This document shows, piece by piece, positions 35,472 through 43,469 of a DNA stretch of 64,000 bases; positions within the stretch are counted from its first letter, which is position 1; the number at the start of each line of letters is the position of its first letter. Location: positions 4,030,001-4,094,000 of the forward strand of contig NZ_CP118158.1 of assembly GCF_028747785.1 (NCBI RefSeq). The letters are read 5' to 3'. Under the pieces are notes generated by a model. It was not told the origin of the DNA, ran no database searches, and saw nothing but the letters and a program-made list of their open reading frames with translations. The stretch comes from Halosimplex aquaticum. GTDB taxonomy: Archaea; Halobacteriota; Halobacteria; Halobacteriales; Haloarculaceae. A program made the position numbers and the translations under genes.

Positions 35472-37985
35472 TTACTCGGCGGCCGTGGCGGTCGTCGAGT
35501 TGGTCGCAGTGGCGCTACCGCCGGAACTATCGCTACCGCCGGAACTGCTTCCGCCGGAACTGCTGCCGCCGGAACTGCCACTACCGGACCCCTCGTCGCT
35601 GTCGCCGTCGCCGCCTCGGATGCCGACGCCGCCTTCGCCGGGTTCGCCGTCGGTCTCGTTGGTCGACTCGACGACTTCGACGGGGACGGTGATCGGGTCG
35701 GGGACGGCGTAGGGGATGCCGTCCTCGTCGACGACCCAGTCGACGCGGAGCGTGATCGTGTTGTTACCGGGCTCGACGGGGACGTTGCTGAAGGTGTCCG
35801 TCTCGACGCCGAGGGTCCCGACGGTGACGGTTCCGTTAGCGGTATTCCCGTCGAAGGCCGTGGCCGAGGCTTCCGCGCTGTCGGAGCCGCCACCCGCGCC
35901 CGCGGAGATCCGCGAGGCGTTGATGTGGAGTCTGAGGTCGGGCCAGACGGCGGGGTCGCCGGTCCGGTTCGCCGAGACGGACATCGCGGTGATGCCGTTG
36001 TCGACGTCCGAGAGCGTGAGGTTCGCCGTCGCCGTCCCGTTGACCGGGACGGTGAGCGACGACCGGTTCAGCGAGAGGCCGACTGTGCGGTTCGCTTCCT
36101 GGGCGACGACGAGGCGACTGCTCGCCGACGCGCCGGCCTCGCGCGTGTCGACTGCGCTGACGTCGACCTCGTAGAGCCCGGCGTCGAAGGCGGCCGCGGA
36201 GACGTTCATCCGGACGTCCCCGCTGGCCTCGATGGCGGCGACGGGCTGGCCGCCGACTCGTTCGACGCCGTCGAAGCCGTCGACCTCGCCGAACGCCTCT
36301 CGCAGTTCCTCGGCCGAGACGGACTCGCCCGCGTTGTCCTCGACGGAGACGTGCAGGTCGTAGTCCGGGCGCTCGGAGCGCAGGGAGAGCGAGACGCCGC
36401 TCTCGCCAGCGGCGGCGTCGACGAACGTGCGGTTGGTCTCCAGGTGGAAGAAGTCCTGACTCGCGAGGGTGAACGCGGCCTCGGAGTCGGTACCGGTGCC
36501 GGCGACCTGGCCGTCGTCGAGGACGAGCGACTCGCCGTCGGCGTTCCGGAGCACGTACTCGCCGGCGGGCAGCGTCGCCGATTCGAGGACGGTCTCGCCG
36601 TCGTCGAAGGAGAGCCGCCGGACGACGTGGGGGTCGGAGAAGTCGGTCTCGTCCGGTAGTTTGACGAGTTCGTGCGTCGCCCCGTTCGCGCCGCCGTCGG
36701 CGATCCGGAGGTTCTGCCCGCGGTAGGCCGTCTCGTTGGAAGTGACGCCGACGTCGGCCTGGAGACCGCTGCGGTCGACGCTGCGGGTCTCGGGGACGGC
36801 GACGGTCGACGTCGTGGTCGCGATGCGGTCGGACAGCAGTCCGGTCACGCCGACGAGGCGGAGGTCGCCGTCGGTGCGATCGGCTGCGGTGATCGAGCCG
36901 TTGAACTGCGCGGTCTCGTCGAACAACTGACTGCCGTCGCCGTCGACGCCGCGGAGCCGAACGGTAGTCTCGCCGCGGAACTGAGTTTGCCCCTGTTCGA
37001 GGAGCATGACGCCGTTACGGTGAGTGAACACCTGCTGGACCCGGCTCTCGTTGCCGACGCCGTAGAGGCGGCTCCAGCGGGTGACGCCCTCGTCGTCGAC
37101 GCGACTGACCCACGCGTTGGTGCTGTAACTCCCGCCGTAGCCGGACTGGGTCCCGGCGAGGAGCGCACCGCCGTCGTCGGTGGGGACCGCGCCGACGACG
37201 CGCTGGTCGACGGCGCCGCGGACGGTCCGGTTGAACTGCACCTGACCGGACTCGCCGGTCCGGAGCACCCACGGGTTCGAATAGCCGGCGTTGCCGGCGA
37301 CGAGGAACCCATCGTGAGTCTTCCGGAGCGACGTCGGGGAGGCCTGGACGCCGTAGGTCTTGCTCCAGATCGCGCCGCCGGCCGAGAGTTCGGCCAGGCG
37401 GACGCCGTCACCGCCGGGGAGACCGAACGCGACCGCGACGCCCTGATCGGTCGCGCGGAGTGTGTCGCCGGTCGCGCCGTACGCCGACTGCGCACTCGCG
37501 TTGAGTTCGTGGCGCCAGGTCACGTCCCCGTCGCTCGTGAGGTGGACGACTTCGACGGTCGTCTCCGGCGGATACCTGTCCGTCCGGACCGCCCGCGCGG
37601 TGACGAGCGCGTACACGTCTCCGTCGCCGTCGACGGCCACGTCGCTCACTTGCGTGGTCATATTGGTCGTCGAGAACGTCCGCGTCCAGTCGACTTTATC
37701 GCCGTCGACGCGCACGAGCGACCCGTTCAGCGTCTGCGGGCCCGTCCGGACGCTGTAGTTCTCGGGGAGTTCGACCCCGCCGACGACGGTCGCGCCGTCG
37801 TCGGTCTCGGTCAAGGCTAACGGGACGGTGGTTCCGTAGGGGCTGTTCGACTGGGCGTCCGCCTGCGCGGCGGACGGGGTGGAGGGCGCTGTGGCTGTCG
37901 CACCGGCCGGCACCACCGCGGCGAGGGTGCCGACGACCACCAGCGCGGCCAGCCAGCAGGCCGCTGCGGGTTCCAATCTGGACAT
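35472..37985 (-). CDS. Large secreted or surface glycoprotein with propeller-like repeats
   Basis: 837 residues from the ATG at 37985 (MSRLEPAAACW), with a Sec-type signal ending near GATATAPS. Residues about 50-420 contain repeated blades such as DGGALLAGTQSGYGG, DQGVAVAFGLPGGD and HDGFLVAGNAGYS, each followed by W-[ST]-[RK] strands, suggesting a beta-propeller. The middle and C-terminal parts are beta-sandwich-like, with many NxS/T sequons (for example NGS, NMT, NRT). The end is a low-complexity Gly/Ser tail (GSGSGSSGGSSSGG) and a short Thr/Ala stretch. No C-terminal membrane helix or PGF sorting motif was seen. The function is unknown; adhesion or surface scaffolding is possible. Confidence 0.75.
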   Translation of the reverse strand: MSRLEPAAACWLAALVVVGTLAAVVPAGATATAPSTPSAAQADAQSNSPYGTTVPLALTETDDGATVVGGVELPENYSVRTGPQTLNGSLVRVDGDKVDWTRTFSTTNMTTQVSDVAVDGDGDVYALVTARAVRTDRYPPETTVEVVHLTSDGDVTWRHELNASAQSAYGATGDTLRATDQGVAVAFGLPGGDGVRLAELSAGGAIWSKTYGVQASPTSLRKTHDGFLVAGNAGYSNPWVLRTGESGQVQFNRTVRGAVDQRVVGAVPTDDGGALLAGTQSGYGGSYSTNAWVSRVDDEGVTRWSRLYGVGNESRVQQVFTHRNGVMLLEQGQTQFRGETTVRLRGVDGDGSQLFDETAQFNGSITAADRTDGDLRLVGVTGLLSDRIATTTSTVAVPETRSVDRSGLQADVGVTSNETAYRGQNLRIADGGANGATHELVKLPDETDFSDPHVVRRLSFDDGETVLESATLPAGEYVLRNADGESLVLDDGQVAGTGTDSEAAFTLASQDFFHLETNRTFVDAAAGESGVSLSLRSERPDYDLHVSVEDNAGESVSAEELREAFGEVDGFDGVERVGGQPVAAIEASGDVRMNVSAAAFDAGLYEVDVSAVDTREAGASASSRLVVAQEANRTVGLSLNRSSLTVPVNGTATANLTLSDVDNGITAMSVSANRTGDPAVWPDLRLHINASRISAGAGGGSDSAEASATAFDGNTANGTVTVGTLGVETDTFSNVPVEPGNNTITLRVDWVVDEDGIPYAVPDPITVPVEVVESTNETDGEPGEGGVGIRGGDGDSDEGSGSGSSGGSSSGGSSSGGSDSSGGSATATNSTTATAAE

Positions 37986-38153
37986 GTACCCGATCTGTAT
38001 ACGGCAATCAGGTAGTAGGTTTCGCTTACTCAAATGGGGGCTTTAGTTATCGATCCCGCACGGAGTCGTCGAAGCTGCGAGTGACGGGTGACCCGACCCG
38101 TCGGTCTCCCGACGCGCCAGACGTTTAAGGTGTCGAGGCGACAACTGGTACGC

Positions 38154-38576
38154 GTGACAGAGGGATACGAGCCGGCGGAGGTGCCGTGTTACGAGGACCA
38201 GGCGACCCGGGACGCCGAGTACGAGCGCGCGGAGCGGGAGGGGACGCCGTTTTTCGCGGTCGAACGCTACGAGGAGGGATACGCGGTCACGTACGACCTC
38301 CTGCCGGCGGGGAGCGAGCTCTCGCGGCCCGCGCGGAAGGAGCTCGACGAGCGGCTCACGCGCGAACTGGAGGATCTAGTCGGCGACCCGGCGGTCCCGA
38401 CCCGCGAGGCGGGCAAGAGCGTCGGCGCGTCGCTGGGGAGCATCTCCCTGTTCGAGCGCGAGGAGACCGCCCGACGCGTCGCCGCGGTCGTCTCGCGGTT
38501 CGTCCTTGACGAGTCGAACTGGGTGGAGGCCACCCCGCCGGAGGGGTCGACGGGCGCGCAGTTCAGAGAGAACTGA
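38154..38576 (+). CDS. Conserved-looking hypothetical cytoplasmic protein
   Basis: 140 residues starting at a GTG at 38154, preferred because TTTAAG lies about 30 nt upstream, as for leaderless genes; the frame is open 22 codons further. The protein is acidic and helical, with no membrane segment. FFAVERYEEGYAVTYDLLPAGSEL forms a small beta unit and EREETARRVAAVVSRFVLDESNWVEA a helical C-terminus. No family was recognised. It converges with the next minus-strand gene 41 bp away. Confidence 0.6.
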   Translation: MTEGYEPAEVPCYEDQATRDAEYERAEREGTPFFAVERYEEGYAVTYDLLPAGSELSRPARKELDERLTRELEDLVGDPAVPTREAGKSVGASLGSISLFEREETARRVAAVVSRFVLDESNWVEATPPEGSTGAQFREN

Positions 38577-38617
38577 CCGAGCGCCGGCGGGGAGGCGAGG
38601 GGGTCCGCCGAGAATCG

Positions 38618-39607
38618 TCAGGCGTCTTCGCTCAGCACCTCGTCCGCCCACGCCGCGGGGACGACGAGCAACTGTTCGTCCGCTTCCAGCTCGTCGCTCG
38701 TCGCGAACACGATGTCGTCGCCGCCGGTGACGCGGACGCCGTCGTAGACCGTCTCCCAGTGGTCGAGCACCTCGTCGGGGACGGTGACGATGCGGTTCTC
38801 GTCGACCTGCGTGCTGGCGACGTACCGGACGCCGTCGCCGTCCTCGATCGGGTCGTAGAGCTGTGAGACGACCACAGCGTCGTCGTCGCGGATCCCCCAC
38901 ACGGCCTCGGCGCTCATCGAGAGGAACTCCTGGTTGAACGCCCGCTGGGGCGCGGGGACGCCGCTGCTCTCCTTGTCGAAGGCCGCCGCTCCCAGTCGAT
39001 CGTCGGCGATCGGGGCCGCTTCGCCGGCCGATTCCGCTGACTCGCTTGTCGATTCTGCGGACTCGCCGGTCGATTCCGCGGACTCACCAGTCCTTCCGGT
39101 CTCCCCGGACGCGTCAGTCGTTTCGGTCCCCGCGGACGCGTCGGACTCGTCGCTCGATTCGTCGCCCGTTTCGACCGCGTCCTCGACGTCAACGCCAGTG
39201 TCGACGACCGACGAGGCCTCGTCCCCGCCCGCGTGGTCGGGGTGGCTCTCGAAGTCGCCGGCTGCGCTCTCGATGTCCGGGGCCGTGTCGACGACGTCCG
39301 ACTGGTCGATGTCGATGCGTTTGCCGGCGGCTCGCTTCGATCGCCGCTGGGCGGCCGCGACGGCGAGGAGCGCGCCGCCGGCGACGAGACGGCCCAGCCC
39401 GCGTGCGCGCTTCCCGGCCCGGATAGCCTGGAGACCGCGGATCACGGTCGCACCGCCGCCGACCCCGGCGAGGGCGCCCGAGCGAGCGCCCCCCCGGACG
39501 AACCCAGTGAGCTTCCCGGCCGCCCCGCCGCCGTTTCCGGAATCGCTCTGCCGGCCGCGTTCGCCGCGCTCGTCGACTGAGTCGTGACTCGCGTCTCCGT
39601 GGCTCAT
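38618..39607 (-). CDS. Hypothetical protein with hydrophobic N-terminal segments and acidic repeats
   Basis: 329 residues from the ATG at 39607 (MSHGDASHD), about 30 nt after a GATTTACG element. Residues about 30-90 are Gly/Ala-rich and moderately hydrophobic (SGALAGVGGGATVIRGL, LVAGGALLAVAAAQRR), which may associate with the membrane. An acidic Ser/Glu/Thr-rich stretch with the near-repeat GESAEST follows (about 130-205). The last 110 residues look like a folded beta domain (VRYVASTQVDENRIVTVP, VYDGVRVTGGDDIVFA). No known family was recognised. Confidence 0.6.
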   Translation of the reverse strand: MSHGDASHDSVDERGERGRQSDSGNGGGAAGKLTGFVRGGARSGALAGVGGGATVIRGLQAIRAGKRARGLGRLVAGGALLAVAAAQRRSKRAAGKRIDIDQSDVVDTAPDIESAAGDFESHPDHAGGDEASSVVDTGVDVEDAVETGDESSDESDASAGTETTDASGETGRTGESAESTGESAESTSESAESAGEAAPIADDRLGAAAFDKESSGVPAPQRAFNQEFLSMSAEAVWGIRDDDAVVVSQLYDPIEDGDGVRYVASTQVDENRIVTVPDEVLDHWETVYDGVRVTGGDDIVFATSDELEADEQLLVVPAAWADEVLSEDA

Positions 39608-39783
39608 ACTGTTCTCGTCTTGGGCCTCGACGCGTAAATCCGTGCGGGAGCGTTGTCGTCTCCGCCGGAACGGTCGGTTGCCGCCACGGTCGCGGACCGC
39701 CGGTAATACGCCGTATAACAATGCACGAGTCGGCCGCGAGTTCGAAGCGACGCGGGGCGACGTCGGCGTCGGGATATCGAGGG

Positions 39784-39798
39784 CTTACCGCGGGTAAG
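39784..39798. promoter_or_regulatory. Palindrome in the cetZ promoter
   Basis: CTTACC-GCG-GGTAAG has perfect 6-bp arms and lies 33-47 nt before the cetZ ATG, overlapping the place where the TATA and BRE elements should be. It may be an operator. Confidence 0.45.
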
Positions 39799-39830
39799 AG
39801 CCGACCACTGAACCCCGCCACGAGGAAATC

Positions 39831-41015
39831 ATGAAAGTTGCACTCATCGGCTTCGGACAGGCGGGCGGCAAGATCGTCGACGAGTTCGTCGACTACGAGC
39901 GGCGGACGGGACTGGACATCTTCAGTTCGCCCATCGCGGTCAACACGGCCAAGACCGACCTCCGCGGGCTGGAGAACGTGCCCGTGGACAACCGCGTCCT
40001 CATCGGCCAGGCACGCGTGAAGGGCCACGGCGTCGGCGCGGACAACGAACTCGGCGCGGCGATCGCCGAACAGGACATCGACGAAGTGCAGAGCGCCCTC
40101 GACGAGATTCCGGTCCACGAGGTGGACGCGTTCCTGATCGTGGCGGGACTGGGCGGTGGAACGGGCAGCGGCGGCGCGCCGGTGCTGGCCAAACATCTCA
40201 AGCGCATCTACACCGAGCCCGTCTTCGGCCTGGGCGTCCTCCCCGCGGCCGACGAGGGCGGGATATACACGCTCAACGCCGCCCGGTCGTTCCAGACGTT
40301 CGTGCGCGAGACGGACAACGTGCTCGTGTTCGACAACGACGCCTGGCGCCAGACCGGCGAGTCGATGGCGGGCGGCTACGACCAGATCAACGGCGAGATC
40401 GTCCGCCGATTCGGCATGCTCTTCGCCGCCGGCGAGACCGTCGGCAACGATCAGGTCGCCGAGAGCGTCGTCGACTCCTCGGAGATCATCAACACGCTCG
40501 CGGGCGGCGGCGTCTCCACCGTCGGCTACGCCTCCGAGACTGTCGACCGGAGCGACGGGGGGCTCCTCTCGCGCGTCGGCCGCGGAAGCGAGGACGCCGT
40601 CGTCGACGACATGGAGGAGGCGAACACGACCAACCGCATCACGTCGCTGGTCCGGAAGGCCGCGCTCGGCCGGCTCACGCTCCCCTGTGACCTCTCCGGG
40701 GCCGAGCGCTCGCTGCTGGTCGTCGGCGGGCCGCCCGAGTTCCTCAACCGGAAGGGCATCGAGCGCGGGCGGTCGTGGGTGGAAGAAGAGACCGGGAGCA
40801 TGGAGGTCCGCGGCGGCGACTACCCGATCCCCGATTCCGAAACCGTCGCGAGCGCCGTCCTGTTCTCGGGCGTCCACAAGGTGCCGCGGATCAAGGAACT
40901 CCAGCAGGTGGCCATCGAGGCCCGGGAGAACCTCGACCAGTTGCAGTCCGAGAGCGAGGACAACCTCGACAAACTGTTGAACGAGGGCGCGGAGGAGATC
41001 GCACCGCTGTACTGA
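39831..41015 (+). CDS. cetZ: CetZ tubulin/FtsZ-superfamily protein
   Basis: 394 residues. KVALIGFGQAGGKIVDEFV opens the GTPase domain and GLGGGTGSGGAPVLA (about residues 106-120) is the tubulin/FtsZ phosphate-binding loop. NTAKTDLRGL, NDAWRQTGES and the long C-terminal domain ending in LDKLLNEGAEE are typical of the archaeal CetZ group rather than FtsZ1/FtsZ2. CetZ proteins polymerise with GTP and control cell shape and motility in haloarchaea. A GAGG ribosome-binding site lies a few bases before the ATG. The gene stands just upstream of the candidate replication origin and points toward it. Confidence 0.92.
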   Translation: MKVALIGFGQAGGKIVDEFVDYERRTGLDIFSSPIAVNTAKTDLRGLENVPVDNRVLIGQARVKGHGVGADNELGAAIAEQDIDEVQSALDEIPVHEVDAFLIVAGLGGGTGSGGAPVLAKHLKRIYTEPVFGLGVLPAADEGGIYTLNAARSFQTFVRETDNVLVFDNDAWRQTGESMAGGYDQINGEIVRRFGMLFAAGETVGNDQVAESVVDSSEIINTLAGGGVSTVGYASETVDRSDGGLLSRVGRGSEDAVVDDMEEANTTNRITSLVRKAALGRLTLPCDLSGAERSLLVVGGPPEFLNRKGIERGRSWVEEETGSMEVRGGDYPIPDSETVASAVLFSGVHKVPRIKELQQVAIEARENLDQLQSESEDNLDKLLNEGAEEIAPLY

Positions 41016-41158
41016 GCGATGACGACGTGACCCGGTCGTCACCGGCGGCGACGATGTCACGGCCGTCCCCCGGGAGGCAGTCGAGCCAGTCCACGATCCG
41101 CGAGCGGGCTCGAATTGTCCCGGTCGGAATGGCATCGGAGTAACGACAGGGGAGACAC

Positions 41159-41177
41159 ACACCTGATTCCGAGTTAG
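41159..41177 (-). repeat. Origin repeat 1 (inverted copy)
   Basis: Read on the minus strand: CTAACTCGGAATCAGGTGT, followed by further GT repeats. It points away from the other eight and forms a back-to-back pair with repeat 2, 41 bp away, across a G-rich spacer. Confidence 0.8.
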
Positions 41178-41218
41178 TGGGGGGTTCGGTGGGGGCGAGT
41201 GACGCTGTGGAGGCTGAA

Positions 41219-41237
41219 CTAACTCGGAATCAGGTGT
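41219..41237 (+). repeat. Origin repeat 2
   Basis: CTAACTCGGAATCAGGTGT, identical to repeat 1 in the 19-bp core. It borders the A/T-richer stretch. Confidence 0.8.
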
Positions 41238-41244
41238 GTCCGTT

Positions 41245-41262
41245 CTAGAAATAGATTTCTAG
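41245..41262. repeat. Palindrome in the A/T-rich part of the origin
   Basis: CTAGAAAT-AG-ATTTCTAG has perfect 8-bp arms. With the A/T-richer bases to about 41394 it is the best candidate for a duplex-unwinding element. A smaller stem, TCACT-GCGA-AGTGA, is at 41344-41357. Confidence 0.6.
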
Positions 41263-41394
41263 TTGTTCGGATAGTGAGTACAGTGGTAGTAGCTAGAGCG
41301 AGTGCTAACGTGTGAATCGGTGCCATGCGGTACTAGAAACGTCTCACTGCGAAGTGATCTCTTCGAAACGGCCGAAGGAAATACTGTCGCCGAA

Positions 41395-41413
41395 CTAACT
41401 CGGAATCAGGTGT
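41395..41413 (+). repeat. Origin repeat 3
   Basis: CTAACTCGGAATCAGGTGT, an exact copy, followed by GTGTC. Confidence 0.8.
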
Positions 41414-41447
41414 GTGTCTCTCTCCGGTTCGGACGACGACTGTCAGA

Positions 41448-41466
41448 CTAACTCGGAATCCGGTGT
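41448..41466 (+). repeat. Origin repeat 4
   Basis: CTAACTCGGAATCCGGTGT, with one change from repeat 2. Confidence 0.8.
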
Positions 41467-41512
41467 GTGTCCGCCGGGATCCAGCCCAACGGGGCCGTCC
41501 CGTCTCCGGAAA

Positions 41513-41531
41513 CTAACTCGGAATCCGGTGT
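41513..41531 (+). repeat. Origin repeat 5
   Basis: CTAACTCGGAATCCGGTGT, identical to repeat 4, followed by CCGTCC. Confidence 0.8.
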
Positions 41532-41626
41532 CCGTCCCGACCGGACAGCGTTCTCACGTTGAGTTCCTTCTGATCTCCCGAGATCTCGTAGACGCCTCCT
41601 GGACCCTGCCGGAGATTCGACGGCGA

Positions 41627-41645
41627 CTAACTCGGAATCGGGTGT
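41627..41645 (+). repeat. Origin repeat 6
   Basis: CTAACTCGGAATCGGGTGT, one change, followed by GCGTCC. Confidence 0.8.
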
Positions 41646-41686
41646 GCGTCCCCCAGCGCCCGCCGTCTACCCGTTCCGGCCGACCG

Positions 41687-41705
41687 CTGACTCGGAATCA
41701 GGTGT
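41687..41705 (+). repeat. Origin repeat 7
   Basis: CTGACTCGGAATCAGGTGT, one change in the left half. A 13-bp tandem duplication, CTGTGATCGGTGA twice (41708-41733), follows at once. Confidence 0.8.
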
Positions 41706-41876
41706 GTCTGTGATCGGTGACTGTGATCGGTGATAGGGTGGTTCCCGCCGACGACACGGACGTCTCCGATCCACGTCGGTTCCGTCTCCGAGTGGGCTTC
41801 CCGATCACCGTCCGCGCCGGAGGAGGGGCCAGCCGTCGGACCGCCGACGTAAGCCCGGAACGCGCTGCGTCTGACG

Positions 41877-41895
41877 CTAACTCGGAATCCAGTGG
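41877..41895 (+). repeat. Origin repeat 8 (diverged)
   Basis: CTAACTCGGAATCCAGTGG keeps the left 13 bp but changes the right end, followed by a G-run. Confidence 0.7.
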
Positions 41896-41964
41896 GGGAA
41901 TACCGGGTTCGGAGTTACGTCGAAACTGCCCCTATCCTGAAATATAGCTTCCACTGGCGGGTAA

Positions 41965-41983
41965 CTAACTCGGAGTGTAGTGG
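41965..41983 (+). repeat. Origin repeat 9 (diverged, in the orc1/cdc6 promoter)
   Basis: CTAACTCGGAGTGTAGTGG keeps the left 10 bp. It lies 36-54 bp before the orc1/cdc6 ATG, and its right end runs into AGTGGAA, which pairs with TTCCACT at 41949-41955. Confidence 0.65.
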
Positions 41984-42018
41984 AAACATTTTTCAGCCGG
42001 CCACCGAACAGGGGAGTC

Positions 42019-43269
42019 ATGCAGGAGCGTCGGACCGCGGAGACGGCGGAGGGGGACGAGCTGTTTCAGTCCGTCGACGAGGGCGGTGACGACACGATAT
42101 TCGCGAACCGGGAGCTACTCAACATCGACCACGTCCCGGACGAGACCCGGATCGTCGGCCGCGACGAACACATCCGCGACCTCGCCAACGAAGTCGGCCC
42201 GGCCGTCACCGGTTCGCCGCCGAACTCGGTGATCCTCTACGGGAAGACCGGGTCGGGGAAGTCGCTCGTCGCGAACCACGTCATGGAGCGCGCCCGGAGC
42301 GAGGCCGAGCGGCGCGCCAACGACCTGGCGACGGTGACGGTCGATTGCGCCCAGGCGAAAGGCGAAGCGGACACGATCCAGACCATCGCCGAGGGCATCA
42401 ACACGCCCGAGACCGGCGTCCAGATCCCGACGCGCGGCATCTCCACGAACGAGTACTACAATCGCCTCTGGGAGATACTCGACCGCGAGTACGACGCCGC
42501 GCTCATCACCCTCGACGAGGTCGACCGCCTGGGCGACGACAACGTCCTGATGCTGCTCTCCCGGGCCCGCGAAGCGGGGAAGGTCGACGTCCCCATCGGT
42601 ATCATCTCCATCTCGAACAAAGTGAACTTCCGCGAGCAGATGACCGAGCGCGTCAAGAGCAGCCTCGGCCACAACGAGTTCATCTTCGACCCCTACGACG
42701 GCGAACAGCTCCGACAGATACTCGAAAACCGGCGCGACGCGTTCCGCGACGGCGTCCTGAACGCCGGGGTCATCCCGAAGACGGCCGCGCTCGCCGCCCA
42801 GCGCCACGGGGACGCGCGCAAGGCGATCCGGCTGCTGCGCCACGCCGGCGACTACGCGAAGAACAACGGCATCGCCGAAGTGACCGAGAGCCACCTCGAA
42901 CGCGCTCAGGAGCAGGCCGAGGTCGAACGGTTGAAGGAACTCATCGCGGGGCTCCCGCCACACAGCAAGTACGTCCTCTACGCCCTCGCGAATCTCACCG
43001 CGAACACGTCGGAGGAACAGGACTGGTTCCGGACGACCGTCATCTACGACGTCTACCAGAAGGTCTGCGCGGCGGAGGGGGCCGACGACCTCACCACGGA
43101 CTCGATCCGCGGCCTGCTCAGCGAACTCGCCTTCCTCGAGGTCACCGAATCTAACCAGGAACACGGCGGCATGGGCAAGGGGACCTACAAGGAACATCGC
43201 CTGCTCTGGGAGCCCAGCGTCGTGTTCAAGATGGACCCGAACCCCGCGCAGGTCGACGTGGATCAGTAA
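42019..43269 (+). CDS. orc1: Orc1/Cdc6 origin-recognition initiator protein
   Basis: 416 residues from the ATG at 42019, preceded by a GGGGAG ribosome-binding site; a frame 13 codons longer runs into repeat 9. Walker A LYGKTGSGKSLVAN (about residues 73-86), Walker B ALITLDEVDRLG (about 160), sensor 1 in IGIISISNKVNF, and sensor 2 in HGDARKAIRLLRHAG form the AAA+ ATPase; about the last 110 residues are the DNA-binding winged helix. The protein recognises origin boxes and loads the helicase. Haloarchaea carry several orc genes, each tied to its own origin, and the repeat array just upstream is the expected target. Repeat 9 in its promoter suggests autoregulation. Confidence 0.95.
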   Translation: MQERRTAETAEGDELFQSVDEGGDDTIFANRELLNIDHVPDETRIVGRDEHIRDLANEVGPAVTGSPPNSVILYGKTGSGKSLVANHVMERARSEAERRANDLATVTVDCAQAKGEADTIQTIAEGINTPETGVQIPTRGISTNEYYNRLWEILDREYDAALITLDEVDRLGDDNVLMLLSRAREAGKVDVPIGIISISNKVNFREQMTERVKSSLGHNEFIFDPYDGEQLRQILENRRDAFRDGVLNAGVIPKTAALAAQRHGDARKAIRLLRHAGDYAKNNGIAEVTESHLERAQEQAEVERLKELIAGLPPHSKYVLYALANLTANTSEEQDWFRTTVIYDVYQKVCAAEGADDLTTDSIRGLLSELAFLEVTESNQEHGGMGKGTYKEHRLLWEPSVVFKMDPNPAQVDVDQ

Positions 43270-43469
43270 GGGCCGAACGGCGGGACCGTTCTCGACGGGT
43301 AGATCTGATCCGGTTCCAAAGTGCCGTGATTAGCGCTCGCCCCGAAGACTCCAATCGCAGAGCGTCTCAAGCGCGTGGCGTGAGCGGTCGACTACAGGTT
43401 CAGAAGCAGCCGCCAGATCAGGCGACATGGCCGCTGTAGACCCGATCGATGCGGTCCTCTGAATGCACC

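Larger units (their letters stand above)
41153..41985. other. Candidate replication origin with nine ORB-like repeats
   Basis: The intergenic region before orc1/cdc6 carries nine copies of a 19-bp element, consensus CTAACTCGGAATCNGGTGT. One copy is inverted (41159-41177); eight are direct (41219, 41395, 41448, 41513, 41627, 41687, 41877 and 41965 as first bases). The last two are diverged in their right half. An A/T-richer stretch with a perfect palindrome lies between the second and third copies (41238-41394). Archaeal origins are typically intergenic, next to an orc1/cdc6 gene, with multiple origin-recognition boxes and an unwinding element; all three are seen here. The repeat does not read like the common haloarchaeal box with TTCCA...TGGAAAC, so it may belong to another Orc subfamily. 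Confidence 0.75.

Noticed and set aside
41159..41983. The 19-bp repeats as a CRISPR array
   Set aside because: The spacing is irregular (53 to about 190 bp), one copy is inverted, the copies decay at one end and no cas gene is present. The orc1/cdc6 context fits an origin.
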